Source: Cryobacterium sp. M96
GTDB lineage: Bacteria > Actinomycetota > Actinomycetes > Actinomycetales > Microbacteriaceae
Length of the DNA stretch: 47,888 bases
Reading direction: 5' to 3'
NCBI RefSeq assembly: GCF_002929845.1
Contig: NZ_PJJS01000031.1
Coordinates: 1 to 47,888 of the forward strand
In this document: positions 20,042 to 28,435 of the stretch, piece after piece
How positions within the stretch are numbered: position 1 is the first letter of the stretch
Layout of the letters: the number at the start of each line of letters is the position of its first letter
Program-made: the position numbers and the translations under genes
The notes under the pieces: model-generated
Told to the model about the DNA's origin: nothing
The model's input: the letters and a program-made list of their open reading frames with translations, nothing else
Database searches by the model: none

Positions 20042-21072
20042 TTCACGCCTCCGGGGTTGGCTGGTGGATCGTTCTCGCGCGGCGGTGCGATCACCGACGG
20101 CTGCCCGGAACCGATGACGGGGACGACCCCGGTGAGGGTTCCCGTTCCGGTGCCGACGGCATCCTTGCGATCCGGCTGCCGGTCGCCCACGCCGCGGGCG
20201 AACCGCTTTTCGAGGAAGTACTGGCCGACCATCAGGATGGACGTGAAGAACAGGTACCAGATCGAGGCCACGATCAAAAGCGGGATCGGGTTGAACGTCT
20301 CCGCGGAAATATCCCGCGACCGGGTGAACAGCTCGAAGCTGAACGGCACGGCGGTGACGAGCGACGTGGTCTTCAGCATCGAAATGACCTCGTTGCCCGT
20401 CGGCGGGATGATCACGCGCATCGATTGCGGCAGGATCACCCGCGTCATGGTCTGCGACCAGCTCATTCCGAGCGCCGTCGCAGCCTCCTCCTGGCCGCTG
20501 TCCACGGCCAGGAGGCCGGCGCGCACGATTTCAGCCATGTAGGCCGCTTCGTTCAGGGCCAGCCCGATGATGGCGATGGTGAACGTGCTCAGTGCCGCGT
20601 TGGTCGAGAAGGACACCCACGGGTCCATGAACGGGATGCCGATGTCGATGCTCGAGTAGATCAGCGAGATCAGACCCCAGATCGTCAGCTGCACGTAGAC
20701 CGGGGTGCCACGGAAGATCCACAGGTAGAACCAGGCCAGGCTCTTCACCACGGGGTTGGGCGAGAGCCGCATGACGGCCAGGATCACCCCGAGGACGATC
20801 GCGATGACCATGGAGTACACGGTCAGCTGCAGGGTCACGACGGCCGCCTGCGAGATGCGGCGGTCGAAGAGGTACTTGCCGACGGCGGGCCAGTCGTAGG
20901 CCGGCCGGAGCGCGGCGTCGACGACGATGGAGACGAAGACCACCACGAGCAGAATGGCGAACACCATCCTCCACGGATGCCGCAGCTTGATGGCCTTGAT
21001 CGGCACCGATGGGGCCGGTTCCCCGGGCGGGCGGGTTGCCCCGCCCGCCTTCGGTGGAGTTGTGATGCTCAT
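20038..21072 (-). CDS. Polar amino-acid ABC transporter, permease
   Basis: A 344-residue inner-membrane permease of the His/Glu/Gln family. The EAA loop that docks the ATPase is at about 195-220 ([13 protein letters not shown]...VILPQSMR). About five membrane helices run from residue 36 to 290. Both ends are long compared with the usual 220-280 residues: a Pro/Gly-rich N-terminal tail of about 30 residues and a C-terminal tail of about 45. It contains the entire transmembrane function for this operon, so it probably works as a homodimer. It starts 4 nt past the end of the binding-protein gene. Confidence 0.93.
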   Translation of the reverse strand: MSITTPPKAGGATRPPGEPAPSVPIKAIKLRHPWRMVFAILLVVVFVSIVVDAALRPAYDWPAVGKYLFDRRISQAAVVTLQLTVYSMVIAIVLGVILAVMRLSPNPVVKSLAWFYLWIFRGTPVYVQLTIWGLISLIYSSIDIGIPFMDPWVSFSTNAALSTFTIAIIGLALNEAAYMAEIVRAGLLAVDSGQEEAATALGMSWSQTMTRVILPQSMRVIIPPTGNEVISMLKTTSLVTAVPFSFELFTRSRDISAETFNPIPLLIVASIWYLFFTSILMVGQYFLEKRFARGVGDRQPDRKDAVGTGTGTLTGVVPVIGSGQPSVIAPPRENDPPANPGGVK

Positions 21073-21075
21073 ACG

Positions 21076-21975
21076 TTATCCGTTCGACGCGGCGTTGATC
21101 GTGATCGTCTCGATCGCACCATCCGCGACGCCCCACTCGTCGAGGATGTCACCGTAGGTGCCGTCGTCGACCATGGACTGCAGCGCAGCCTGCACGGCCT
21201 TGGTCAGCTCGGAGTCCTTGGCGACCACGATGCCATACGGCGCCACATCGAAGGTCTCTCCGGCCGGCTGCAGCTTGCCCTCGGTCTGGGCGATCGCGTA
21301 GAGAGTGACGGGCGAGTCGGCGCTGAGCGCGTCGGCCTGGCCCAGCACGACCGCGTTGGTGGCCTGGTCCTGGGTGTCGTACTTCAGCTTGTCGATCGCC
21401 GGCTTGCCGGCCGCGACGCAGGCGTCACTCTTGGCCGGCACTTCGTCGGTGTCCTCATACGTGGTGGCCTGCACGGCGACCTTCAGCCCGCAGGCGTTGT
21501 CCGGATCGACGTCGTTGCCGACGGCCGAGGCCCACTGGATGCCGGCGACGAAATAGTTGACGAAGTCGACCTGCTTCTCCCGCTCGACGTTGTCGGTGAA
21601 GGAGGACACGCCGATATCGGCCTTGCCGCCCGTCACGCTCGGAATGATGTTGTCGAATTTCGCGACCTGGAATTCCGGCTCCAAGCCGAGCTTGGCTGCG
21701 ACGGCCTCAGCGATCACGATGCCCCAGCCGATCGGCTCACCGGCTTCGTTCTTGAACTCGTTGGGAGCGTAGGTCGGGTCGGTCCCGATGACGAGCGTGC
21801 CGGAGTCGGCGACCTCGGCGGGAAGCATCGCGGCGGCGGCGTCGTCCACGGCGATCTCACTGGCGGAGGAGGCGGCCGTCGCTCCGCCCGTGGTGTCCGT
21901 GGAGTTGTCCACGCAGCCGGTGAGTAGGAGTGCCGTGACGGCGGCGAGAGCCGGGAGCAGGTATTGAGCGCGCAT
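21076..21975 (-). CDS. Polar amino-acid ABC transporter, substrate-binding lipoprotein
   Basis: A 299-residue solute-binding protein (family 3). The signal peptide ends in a lipobox LLTGC with Cys21 as the lipidated residue, so the protein is anchored outside the membrane. The domain then shows GTLVIGTDPTYAPNEF, IGWGIVIAEAVAAKLG and DIGVSSFTDNVERE, which match polar amino-acid binding proteins. AAAGG lies 8 nt before the ATG at 21975, which decides this start over an upstream extension. It is the first gene of the importer operon. The ligand (amino acid, opine or similar) cannot be fixed. Confidence 0.94.
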   Translation of the reverse strand: MRAQYLLPALAAVTALLLTGCVDNSTDTTGGATAASSASEIAVDDAAAAMLPAEVADSGTLVIGTDPTYAPNEFKNEAGEPIGWGIVIAEAVAAKLGLEPEFQVAKFDNIIPSVTGGKADIGVSSFTDNVEREKQVDFVNYFVAGIQWASAVGNDVDPDNACGLKVAVQATTYEDTDEVPAKSDACVAAGKPAIDKLKYDTQDQATNAVVLGQADALSADSPVTLYAIAQTEGKLQPAGETFDVAPYGIVVAKDSELTKAVQAALQSMVDDGTYGDILDEWGVADGAIETITINAASNG

Positions 21976-22024
21976 TGCGTAACCTTTTTCGTGGTTGTCG
22001 GATGTGTCTGGTTCGTCTTTGAGG

Positions 22025-22036
22025 TCCGTTAACGGA
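22025..22036. promoter_or_regulatory. Perfect 12-bp palindrome upstream of the ABC importer operon, candidate operator
   Basis: TCCGTTAACGGA is a perfect dyad about 50 nt before the first gene of the importer. On the minus strand it lies shortly downstream of an AT-rich TTATAT stretch (about 22052-22057) that could be the -10 box. This is a typical place for a repressor operator. The regulator is not in the window. Confidence 0.45.
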
Positions 22037-22170
22037 ATTCGACAAAAGCGAGCATATAACAGCACGCTCACGCGGATTCCGTGCGCAGATAACGTTTTGG
22101 GCCAGCCCTACTGAGCGTGGACGGGCTTCCCCGTGTCTCAGTATGACCGGAAGCGTGTTTCGCGCGGATT

Positions 22171-23034
22171 TCACGCCCGCGGGTCGCCCGTCGCGACCGG
22201 GCGGCCCGGCAGGTTGGACCACTGCGACCACGAGCCGGGGTAGAGCGCCGGTGAGAACCCGGCGATGGCCAGAGCGGCCGCCTCGTGCGCGGCGGTGACG
22301 CCGGAGCCGCAGTAGACGCCCACCGTGCCGCCCGCCGTGACTCCGAGCGCCTCGAACCGGGCGCGCAGTTCGGCGGCCGGGAGGAAGCGCCCGTCGAGGG
22401 TGAGGTTGTCGGCCGTGGGCGCGCTGATCGCGCCGGGGATGTGGCCGGCACGAGGATCGATCGGCTCCGTGTCACCGCGGTAGCGCTCCGCAGCGCGGGC
22501 GTCGAGGAGCGCGCCGGTCTGCGCGAGCGCGGCGGCGGCATCCGTGTCGAGCACAGGGAGCACCCCGTCGGAGAGGGTGATCGTGCCCGGACGGACCGTT
22601 TCCGCGCTCAGCTCTGTTGTGGCCAGCTCGCCGACCGCGAGCGGCAAGCCGGCGGCGCGCCAGGCGGCGAGCGCCCCGTCGAGAAGCAGCACGTCGCGCA
22701 CCCCGGCGTGACGCAGCAGCCACCAGGCACGGGCTGCCGACACCCCGCCCAGGTCGTCGTAGACCACGACCGTGTCGCCGTCACGAAGCCCCCAGCGGCG
22801 CGCGGCTGCCTGCAGCGTCGCACGGGTGGGCAACGGATGCCGCCCGTCGGCCGGTTCGCCGGGCCGGGCCAACTCGGTCTCCAGGTCGACGTACACGGCG
22901 CCGGGGATGTGGCCGGCCCGGTATTCGTCCGGCCCGGGAGGGCCACCCAGCTTCCAGCGCACGTCCAGCACCCGAACGTCGCTTTGGGACTCAAGCATGG
23001 CTGCCAATTCGTCGGCCGTGATCAGTATTCGCAC
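22171..23034 (-). CDS. sseA: Sulfurtransferase with two rhodanese domains (SseA-like)
   Basis: A 287-residue tandem-rhodanese enzyme. The N-terminal rhodanese domain (about 1-125) is catalytically silent, and the C-terminal domain (about 160-285) has the active Cys242 in the loop CGSGVTA, the form typical of 3-mercaptopyruvate sulfurtransferases such as E. coli SseA. It transfers sulfane sulfur to thiol acceptors or cyanide. TAGCGT lies 6 nt before the GTG, so the mRNA is probably leaderless. The MFS gene starts divergently only 37 bp away. Thiosulfate as donor is an alternative to mercaptopyruvate. Confidence 0.92.
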   Translation of the reverse strand: MRILITADELAAMLESQSDVRVLDVRWKLGGPPGPDEYRAGHIPGAVYVDLETELARPGEPADGRHPLPTRATLQAAARRWGLRDGDTVVVYDDLGGVSAARAWWLLRHAGVRDVLLLDGALAAWRAAGLPLAVGELATTELSAETVRPGTITLSDGVLPVLDTDAAAALAQTGALLDARAAERYRGDTEPIDPRAGHIPGAISAPTADNLTLDGRFLPAAELRARFEALGVTAGGTVGVYCGSGVTAAHEAAALAIAGFSPALYPGSWSQWSNLPGRPVATGDPRA

Positions 23035-23040
23035 GCGCTC

Positions 23041-23046
23041 ACGCTA
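23041..23046 (-). promoter_or_regulatory. -10 box of the rhodanese gene (leaderless type)
   Basis: On the minus strand TAGCGT ends 6 nt before the GTG at 23034. It shares a 37-bp divergent gap with the -10 box of the MFS gene. Confidence 0.5.
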
Positions 23047-23058
23047 CCTCGGCGGACG

Positions 23059-23064
23059 TAGACT
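23059..23064 (+). promoter_or_regulatory. -10 box of the MFS gene (leaderless type)
   Basis: TAGACT ends 7 nt before the GTG at 23072. With the opposite -10 box at 23041-23046 it makes a very compact divergent promoter pair, each -35 region reaching into the other transcription unit. Confidence 0.5.
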
Positions 23065-23071
23065 TGAGTAG

Positions 23072-24280
23072 GTGAGCAGCTACTGGACCCTTTTGAAGAC
23101 TCCGGGCGTTGCTCGCGTCATCGCCGCACAACTGACAGCTCGGTTCCCCTTTGGGATGCTGTCGCTCGCGTTCCTGATCCACATCGAGCAGGTCTTCGAC
23201 TCCTATGGCGCCGCCGGCCTCGTGCTGGGTGCCATGAGCATCGGCCAGGCCGTCGCCGGGCCGCTCACCAGCCGACTGATGGGCCGCTGGGGCATGCGTC
23301 CGGTGATCACGGCCACCCTCGTCGTCTGCGCGACCTCCATCGTGACAATGGCTCTGGTCAGCATGCCCATTTATGTTCTGATGGCCGTGGGGCTCATCGC
23401 CGGGTTGTCCACACCGCCGATTCAGCCGGCCGTGCGCACCATCTACCCGAAGATCGTCAACTCCCGCCAGCTCACGCCGCTGTTCTCGCTCGACGCGTCG
23501 GCCCAGGAGATCATCTGGGTGCTGGGCCCGGTGATTGCCACGTTCGTGGCCATCCAGGTCAGCCCGGTCGCCGGCATCCTGCTCGCCGCCATCTTCCTCA
23601 TCGGCGGCGGCGTCTGGTTTCTGGTGCTGCCCGAGGTCGGCCGGGTGCGCATCCCCCGTAGCCGCCGCAAACTCGGCGTCGTTCTCAAACGCCCGGCGGT
23701 CATGCTCAGCACCATCGTCGGCTTCATGCTGGTAGCCGCCTGCGCCTCGGTCGAGGCGGGTGTGGTGGCCGCGTTCGGGCACGGCAGCGCGGACTCGGGC
23801 TGGGTGCTCGGCATCTTCGCTCTCGGCTCGCTGATCGGCGGGCTCGCCCTCGGCCACGCCCCGATCGGCCCTTGGGCGTTGGCCGCACGGATGCTCATCG
23901 TCACCGTCGGCCTCGGGCTCGCCACCCTCGGGCTCAGCTTCTGGTGGCTGGCCGCCACCCTGCTGCTGGCGGGAATCGGAATCGCGCCGGCCTTTGCCGT
24001 TCTGTTCGGCATCGTGTCCGCGAGCGTCAAGTTCAGTGACACCGCGGAGGCCTACGGCTGGGTGGGCACCGGCCAGCTGATGGGCGCCGCCCTGGGTTCC
24101 GCCATCGCCGGTTTCATGATCGACCAGAGCGGCGCCACGGCGGCCATCCTGGTCGCGGCCGGCTTCGCGGGGCTCGGCACGATCATCCCCGCGCTCGGCC
24201 GGCGCTGGCACCCCGACCTGCGCGGTCGCGATGCGAGCCCGCTCCCCGACACCGCACCGATCCAGGTGCAGGTCTCCTAG
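23072..24280 (+). CDS. MFS transporter
   Basis: A 402-residue membrane protein with about twelve hydrophobic segments and the MFS loop GRWGMRP between helices 2 and 3 (about 71-77). The two halves are separated by a basic loop RIPRSRRKLGVVLKR near 192-206. Sequence features such as the PIQPAVRTIYPKIV segment are common in an actinobacterial MFS group whose substrates are unknown. The GTG start follows TAGACT by 7 nt. It is divergent from the rhodanese gene and followed by an inverted-repeat element. Confidence 0.9.
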   Translation: MSSYWTLLKTPGVARVIAAQLTARFPFGMLSLAFLIHIEQVFDSYGAAGLVLGAMSIGQAVAGPLTSRLMGRWGMRPVITATLVVCATSIVTMALVSMPIYVLMAVGLIAGLSTPPIQPAVRTIYPKIVNSRQLTPLFSLDASAQEIIWVLGPVIATFVAIQVSPVAGILLAAIFLIGGGVWFLVLPEVGRVRIPRSRRKLGVVLKRPAVMLSTIVGFMLVAACASVEAGVVAAFGHGSADSGWVLGIFALGSLIGGLALGHAPIGPWALAARMLIVTVGLGLATLGLSFWWLAATLLLAGIGIAPAFAVLFGIVSASVKFSDTAEAYGWVGTGQLMGAALGSAIAGFMIDQSGATAAILVAAGFAGLGTIIPALGRRWHPDLRGRDASPLPDTAPIQVQVS

Positions 24281-24300
24281 CCGCCTCCGCTCATCGCGCG

Positions 24301-24360
24301 GTGAACCGACACAATTGCGGGGTTGAGCGTCCCGCGCACCCCTCAATCGTGTCGTTTCAC
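24301..24360. repeat. Inverted-repeat element with 23-bp arms
   Basis: Arms at 24301-24323 and 24338-24360 pair at 20 of 23 positions (outer sequence GTGAA.CGACAC.ATTG) around a 14-nt loop. It fills the gap between the MFS gene and the downstream aldo/keto reductase gene, both on the plus strand. Its sequence differs from the other elements. It may end the MFS transcript; there is no T-run. Confidence 0.8.
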
Positions 24361-24394
24361 GCCTCGGCGCAGTAGGACGAGGTTAGATGGGGGA

Positions 24395-25219
24395 ATGACG
24401 CTCTCACCGTTACTTCCCCTGCATGACGGACACGGTATCCCCCAGCTCGGGCTCGGCGTGTACAAGATCGCGGATGCCTCGGCGGCCGACGCTGTGCGGG
24501 TCGCCCTGGAGGCCGGTTACCGCCACATCGACACCGCGGCGCTCTACGACAACGAGACCGGCGTCGGCCAGGGTATCGCCCGCTCCGGCCTGCCCCGTGA
24601 GGACGTGTTCGTCACCACGAAGGTCTGGAACGACCAGCACGGCTACGACAAGACCCTGCGCGCCTTCGACGTGAGCCTCGGCAAACTCGGCTTCGACTAC
24701 GTCGACCTCTTTCTGATCCACTGGCCCGCACCCCGCCAGGACCTCTTCGTCGATACCTGGCGCGCCCTCGAGACGCTGCGCGCCTCAGGTCGCGCCCGGT
24801 CGATCGGGGTGTCCAATTTCCAGCCGCACCACCTGGACCGTCTGCTGGCCGAAACGGATGTCGTTCCGGTCCTCAACCAGGTGGAGCTGCACCCGTGGCT
24901 GCAGCAGTCCACCGTGCGCGAGTACGACGCGGCCCACGGCATCCTCACCGAGGCCTGGTCGCCGTTGGCCCGCGGCCGCGCGATCGGCAACGAGACCCTC
25001 GACGCCATCGGCGCCCGGCACGGCAAGACGGCCGCACAGGTGGTCATCCGCTGGCACCTCGAGCTGGGCAATGTGGTGATTCCGAAGTCGGTGACACCGG
25101 TGCGCATCCGGGAAAACTTCGACGTCTTCGACTTCACACTCAACGCCGGCGACCATGCCGCCATCGCCGCCATCGACGCCGGCCAGCGCACCGGCAGAGA
25201 TCCCGACGACCTGGACTGA
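24395..25219 (+). CDS. Aldo/keto reductase, 2,5-diketo-D-gluconate reductase type (AKR5-like)
   Basis: A 274-residue NADPH-dependent reductase. The catalytic tetrad is Asp46 and Tyr51 (HIDTAALY), Lys76 (TTKVWN) and His109 (IHWP). Motifs GVSNFQPHHLDRL, NQVELHPWLQQ and VIPKSVTPVRIREN mark the AKR5-like bacterial group that reduces diketogluconate, methylglyoxal and other aldehydes. The ATG at 24395 begins the conserved TLSPLLPLHDGHGIPQLGLG region. The inverted repeat at 24301-24360 lies upstream and an A-family element downstream. It is convergent with the third aldo/keto reductase. Confidence 0.93.
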   Translation: MTLSPLLPLHDGHGIPQLGLGVYKIADASAADAVRVALEAGYRHIDTAALYDNETGVGQGIARSGLPREDVFVTTKVWNDQHGYDKTLRAFDVSLGKLGFDYVDLFLIHWPAPRQDLFVDTWRALETLRASGRARSIGVSNFQPHHLDRLLAETDVVPVLNQVELHPWLQQSTVREYDAAHGILTEAWSPLARGRAIGNETLDAIGARHGKTAAQVVIRWHLELGNVVIPKSVTPVRIRENFDVFDFTLNAGDHAAIAAIDAGQRTGRDPDDLD

Positions 25220-25302
25220 ATCTCGGCTCGACCCGGATCGGTGCCCGCGGGTCGCGCTGAGGGCCCCGCGCCACTCTCCCGCGCCCCTCTCCGCACGCCT
25301 GA

Positions 25303-25386
25303 CGAATTCGACGGAGATTTCGACCGAATCCCGCCCAAACAAGCCGGAAACCGGCTTCAACCCAAAAATCTCCGTCGAATTGGTTC
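25303..25386 (+). repeat. A-family inverted-repeat element, copy 1
   Basis: Left arm CGAATTCGACGGAGATTT (25303-25320) pairs with the right arm ending near 25386. Inside are the family core CCGAATCCCGCCCAAAC (25324-25340) and a perfect inner hairpin AAGCCGG-AAA-CCGGCTT (25341-25357). It lies between the convergent genes of two aldo/keto reductases. The core matches that of the copy at 37285-37373, which is inverted. Orientation here is arbitrarily called plus. Confidence 0.85.
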
Positions 25387-25494
25387 GCCGGAGCCGCAGT
25401 GCCTTGCGACAATGCCGCCCCCACAGGTCCACGCGAGAGTCCCCGTTCCGGTCGAGAGCGACCCGCGGAGCGGGCACTCCCGACCGGACAGGTG

Positions 25495-26490
25495 CTACCA
25501 GCGGCGGTGGATCTGCTCGCGCAGCATCCGGTCGTAGATATCCTGCACGCCCTCGTTGAGCCCGAGGCTGAGCGGGGCGACCGAACCGGCAGCGGCGTTG
25601 CCGCGAGCCTGCTGCACCGATCGGGCCCCGGGGATGACCGAGCTGATGCCGTCAATCTGGGCCACCCAGGCCAGCGCGGCCTGCGCGGGCGTGAGCTCCT
25701 CGGTCAGGGAGCCCACGAGCGCCGCGAACTCCGCGGCGGCTGCCAGGCCGGTCTCATAGTCCACACCGGAGAAGGTCTCGCCGACGTCGAAGGCGCTGCC
25801 GTCGCGGTTGTAGTTGCGGTGGTCGTTCGCCGCGAAGGTTGTCTCCCGGGTGTACTTTCCGGTCAGCAGGCCGCTCGCCAACGGAACGCGGGCGATGATG
25901 CCCACACCGGCGGCGCGCGCGGCCGGCACGACGGCCTCGAGCGGCTTCAGCCTGAACGCATTCAGGATGATCTGCACGCTGGCCAGGCCGGGCCGTTCGA
26001 TGGCTGCGAGAGCCTGGTCGCAGGTCTCGACGCTCACCCCGTAGCCGGCGATGGCTCCCTCGGCGACGAGTGTGTCGAGCGCGTCGTAGACCTCGTCGGA
26101 TTCGATCACGTCGCTCGGCGGGCAGTGCAGCTGCACGAGGTGCAGGGTGTCCATGCCGAGGTTCGTGCGGGACCGGTCGGTCCAGGCCCGGAAGTTGGCG
26201 AGCGTATAGTTCTCGGCCAGCTGGTCGACCCGTCGGCCCATCTTGGTGGCCACGGTGATGCCGGCTGCGGCGGCGCTGCCGGCCAGGAATCGACCGATGA
26301 TCTGCTCGCTGCGGCCGTCACCGTAGACGTCGGCGGTGTCGAAGAAGGTGACGCCGGCGTCGACGGATGCCGCGAGCACCGCGGTCGCGTCGGCCTCCGA
26401 CACGTCACCCCAGTCCGCTCCCAGCTGCCAGGTGCCCAACCCGATCACGGAGACGATTCGGCCGGTTTTTCCGAGGGTTCGTGTGTCCAT
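25495..26490 (-). CDS. Aldo/keto reductase
   Basis: A 331-residue oxidoreductase of the aldo/keto reductase superfamily. The catalytic tetrad is Asp51 and Tyr56 (FFDTADVYG), Lys83 (ATKMG) and His122 (QLHCPP). The C-terminal NADPH-binding part shows SVIPGARSVQQARGN. It belongs to the group of general-stress YhdN/IolS-like reductases; the substrate is unknown. TAGGCT lies 6 nt before the ATG. The N-terminal 46 nt overlap the 3' end of the upstream hydrolase gene on the same strand. Confidence 0.92.
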   Translation of the reverse strand: MDTRTLGKTGRIVSVIGLGTWQLGADWGDVSEADATAVLAASVDAGVTFFDTADVYGDGRSEQIIGRFLAGSAAAAGITVATKMGRRVDQLAENYTLANFRAWTDRSRTNLGMDTLHLVQLHCPPSDVIESDEVYDALDTLVAEGAIAGYGVSVETCDQALAAIERPGLASVQIILNAFRLKPLEAVVPAARAAGVGIIARVPLASGLLTGKYTRETTFAANDHRNYNRDGSAFDVGETFSGVDYETGLAAAAEFAALVGSLTEELTPAQAALAWVAQIDGISSVIPGARSVQQARGNAAAGSVAPLSLGLNEGVQDIYDRMLREQIHRRW

Positions 26491-27392
26491 GTCTCCAGCC
26501 TAGCCACGGAAGTCAAAGTGGAAGCAGTGACCGACGAGGCAGCAGCCGCGGACAAGGCCCCGGCCCCGGCCCTGTCGTCCGCGTCGATGACCCGGGCCAG
26601 TGCCCGGGCGAGCCGCGGCCGGATGAGATGGTCGTTCGCTTCGACGCGGTGCATGGTGACGTGGCGCATCCGTTCGATCACCGTCATGGAGCCGGCCGCG
26701 ATGAAGGCGTCCAGCACACCGTAGACCACGTCGACCGGCACTCGCACGGCCGCGATGTCGCTGACCACGGTCTGCGATTCGATGCAGTGCTCCAGCGATT
26801 TCACGAACGGGGTCCAGTTGCGCTCCGTCAGCTCGAAGATGCCCTTCGGCAGCAGCCGTGCGATGATGGCCGCGTTCGCGAGAGTGAACTCCTTGTTCAG
26901 CCGCAGGAAATCGTAGGCGCGCAGGTAGGCGTTCACCCGGGCCCGCACCCAGCGTTCACCGATGTCGGTCGGCGACAGATAGACCGGCGGCCCCACGAGC
27001 ACCACCCGGGACACCTGGGTTCGACGGGACGCGCGGGTGCGGGGCATCGCCGCCAGCCGGGCCGCGATCAGGCTGCCGAGGGAGTGGCCCACCAGGATGA
27101 ACGGCTCGCGGAGCTTCAGCGACCGGATCGTGGTGGCCAGGGCCTCGACGTGGTCCTCGAGCCGATACTCGCACCCTTCGGGGATCGGCGATTCGCCGAA
27201 ACCCAGGATGTCGACGGCGATGACCCGGTGCCTGGGCACAAGCAGTGGCACCAGTTCCCGGAACGTTTCCGAGGAGGAGGCGATGCCGTGCACGAGAATC
27301 ACGACCGGACCGGTTCCCTCATCGATTGCGATGTGCAGCAGCGGCGGGCGTGTCCAGCCGAGCCGTTCGCAGAGGGTCGCCCACCAGGTCAT
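26445..27392 (-). CDS. Alpha/beta hydrolase
   Basis: A 315-residue alpha/beta-fold hydrolase. The oxyanion-hole motif is HGIASS (35-40), the nucleophile Ser104 is in GHSLGS, the acid Asp227 is in YGVLDAFI and the base His254 is in EANDHLIRP. The substrate, probably an ester or epoxide, is unknown. The ATG at 27392 starts the conserved region and has GATACT 6 nt upstream; a longer frame upstream has no homology features. The C-terminal tail (about 270-315) is Ala/Ser-rich and overlaps the next gene by 46 nt, which suggests a late stop or a frameshifted end. Confidence 0.88.
   Translation of the reverse strand: MTWWATLCERLGWTRPPLLHIAIDEGTGPVVILVHGIASSSETFRELVPLLVPRHRVIAVDILGFGESPIPEGCEYRLEDHVEALATTIRSLKLREPFILVGHSLGSLIAARLAAMPRTRASRRTQVSRVVLVGPPVYLSPTDIGERWVRARVNAYLRAYDFLRLNKEFTLANAAIIARLLPKGIFELTERNWTPFVKSLEHCIESQTVVSDIAAVRVPVDVVYGVLDAFIAAGSMTVIERMRHVTMHRVEANDHLIRPRLARALARVIDADDRAGAGALSAAAASSVTASTLTSVARLETWTHEPSEKPAESSP
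26497..26502 (-). promoter_or_regulatory. -10 box of the aldo/keto reductase gene at 25495-26490
   Basis: On the minus strand TAGGCT ends 6 nt before the ATG at 26490, inside the end of the hydrolase gene. It indicates a separate leaderless transcript for the reductase. Confidence 0.45.
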
Positions 27393-27517
27393 GGTTCCAG
27401 TATCGCCGTGAACGGCGTCCCCGATCCATTCAGCGACCGGTGTAGGCGGCGCATGCACGCGAAGCGCGCGCCGCATGCCGAGACTCGATTGTGATCCAGA
27501 GCCGGCGACAGCGGTCG

Positions 27518-27523
27518 TACAGT
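27518..27523 (+). promoter_or_regulatory. -10 box of the DUF4349 lipoprotein gene
   Basis: TACAGT ends 6 nt before the ATG at 27530, a leaderless-type arrangement. No clear -35 box is seen. Confidence 0.4.
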
Positions 27524-27529
27524 GGGGCC

Positions 27530-28426
27530 ATGAAGCGTTTGCCCGCGATCGCCGCGGTACTCCTGAGTGCACTGCTGCTGGCCGGATGCTCCGTGCCCGG
27601 CGCTTCCACCGACTCCGGCGGCCCCGCCACGTCCCCGGGCCTCGCCGAACCGGGCGTCGTCAATCCGGGGACCGTCACACCCGGCGCCGAACCCGGCGAG
27701 TCTCTCGACTCGCGCACCTTCCCGGACGGCAGCACGGGCGAGATCGCCTCCAGCCAGCGCGACGTGATCACCACCGGGATGGTGTCGATCACCGTGAAGG
27801 ACCCGATCGCATCCGTGCAGGATGCCGTCACCATCACCGAGCAGGCCGGCGGTCGGATCGACAGCCGCACCGAGAACCCCGCCACCGGCAACCAGCCGGC
27901 GAGCGCGAACCTCACCCTGCGCATCCCCTCGGATGAGCTCGACCGCACGCTGGCGGAGCTGAAGCAGCTCGGCACCGTCAACTTCGTGTCACTCAATGCC
28001 TCGGACATCACCCAGCAGACCCAGGACCTCGATGCCCGGATCACCTCGCTGCAGACCTCGGTCGACCGGTTACTCGCCCTGATGACGAGCGCCACGAACA
28101 CGACCGACCTGATCGCCGTCGAGAACGCGCTGGCCGAGCGGCAGAGCGAGCTCGAGGGGTTGCAGGCGCAGCGGGACTACCTGTCCGACCAGGTTGATTT
28201 CTCGACCATCACGCTCGACCTGTACTCGACCGGCACAGTGGATCCCGGCACCCCGGACGACTTCTGGGATGCCATCGCGGCCGGCTGGAACGCCCTCCTG
28301 ACAGCCCTCGGTACCGCGATCGTGGCCATCGGCTTCGCGCTGCCCTGGCTGCTCGCTCTCGGCCTGGTCGCAGCAATCGTCTACCTGGTGATCCGGTTGG
28401 CACGCAAGCGGCGCACGCCTGCGTAA
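27530..28426 (+). CDS. DUF4349 domain lipoprotein
   Basis: A 298-residue cell-surface protein. The signal peptide ends in a lipobox LLAGC with Cys20. A Gly/Pro/Ser-rich spacer follows to about residue 65, then the DUF4349 domain (about 75-255) with VSITVKDP, NLTLRIPSDELDRTL and a coiled-coil-like region (QTQDLDARITSLQTSVDRL... NALAERQSELEGLQAQRDYL). One C-terminal membrane helix (about 265-292) ends in RLARKRR. So it may be tethered at both ends. The family's function is unknown. Divergent from the hydrolase gene, 137 bp away. Confidence 0.88.
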   Translation: MKRLPAIAAVLLSALLLAGCSVPGASTDSGGPATSPGLAEPGVVNPGTVTPGAEPGESLDSRTFPDGSTGEIASSQRDVITTGMVSITVKDPIASVQDAVTITEQAGGRIDSRTENPATGNQPASANLTLRIPSDELDRTLAELKQLGTVNFVSLNASDITQQTQDLDARITSLQTSVDRLLALMTSATNTTDLIAVENALAERQSELEGLQAQRDYLSDQVDFSTITLDLYSTGTVDPGTPDDFWDAIAAGWNALLTALGTAIVAIGFALPWLLALGLVAAIVYLVIRLARKRRTPA

Positions 28427-28429
28427 ACT
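28424..28429 (+). promoter_or_regulatory. -10 box of the acyl-CoA dehydrogenase gene, overlapping a stop codon
   Basis: TAAACT overlaps the TAA stop of the DUF4349 gene and ends 6 nt before the GTG at 28436. There is no ribosome-binding site in the 9-nt gap, so translation from a leaderless transcript is the simplest reading. Confidence 0.5.
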
Positions 28430-28435
28430 TATTTG

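Noticed and set aside
18091..26490. Gene cluster of three aldo/keto reductases as recent duplicates
   Set aside because: The three proteins belong to different subfamilies with different lengths and motifs, so they are not tandem duplicates.
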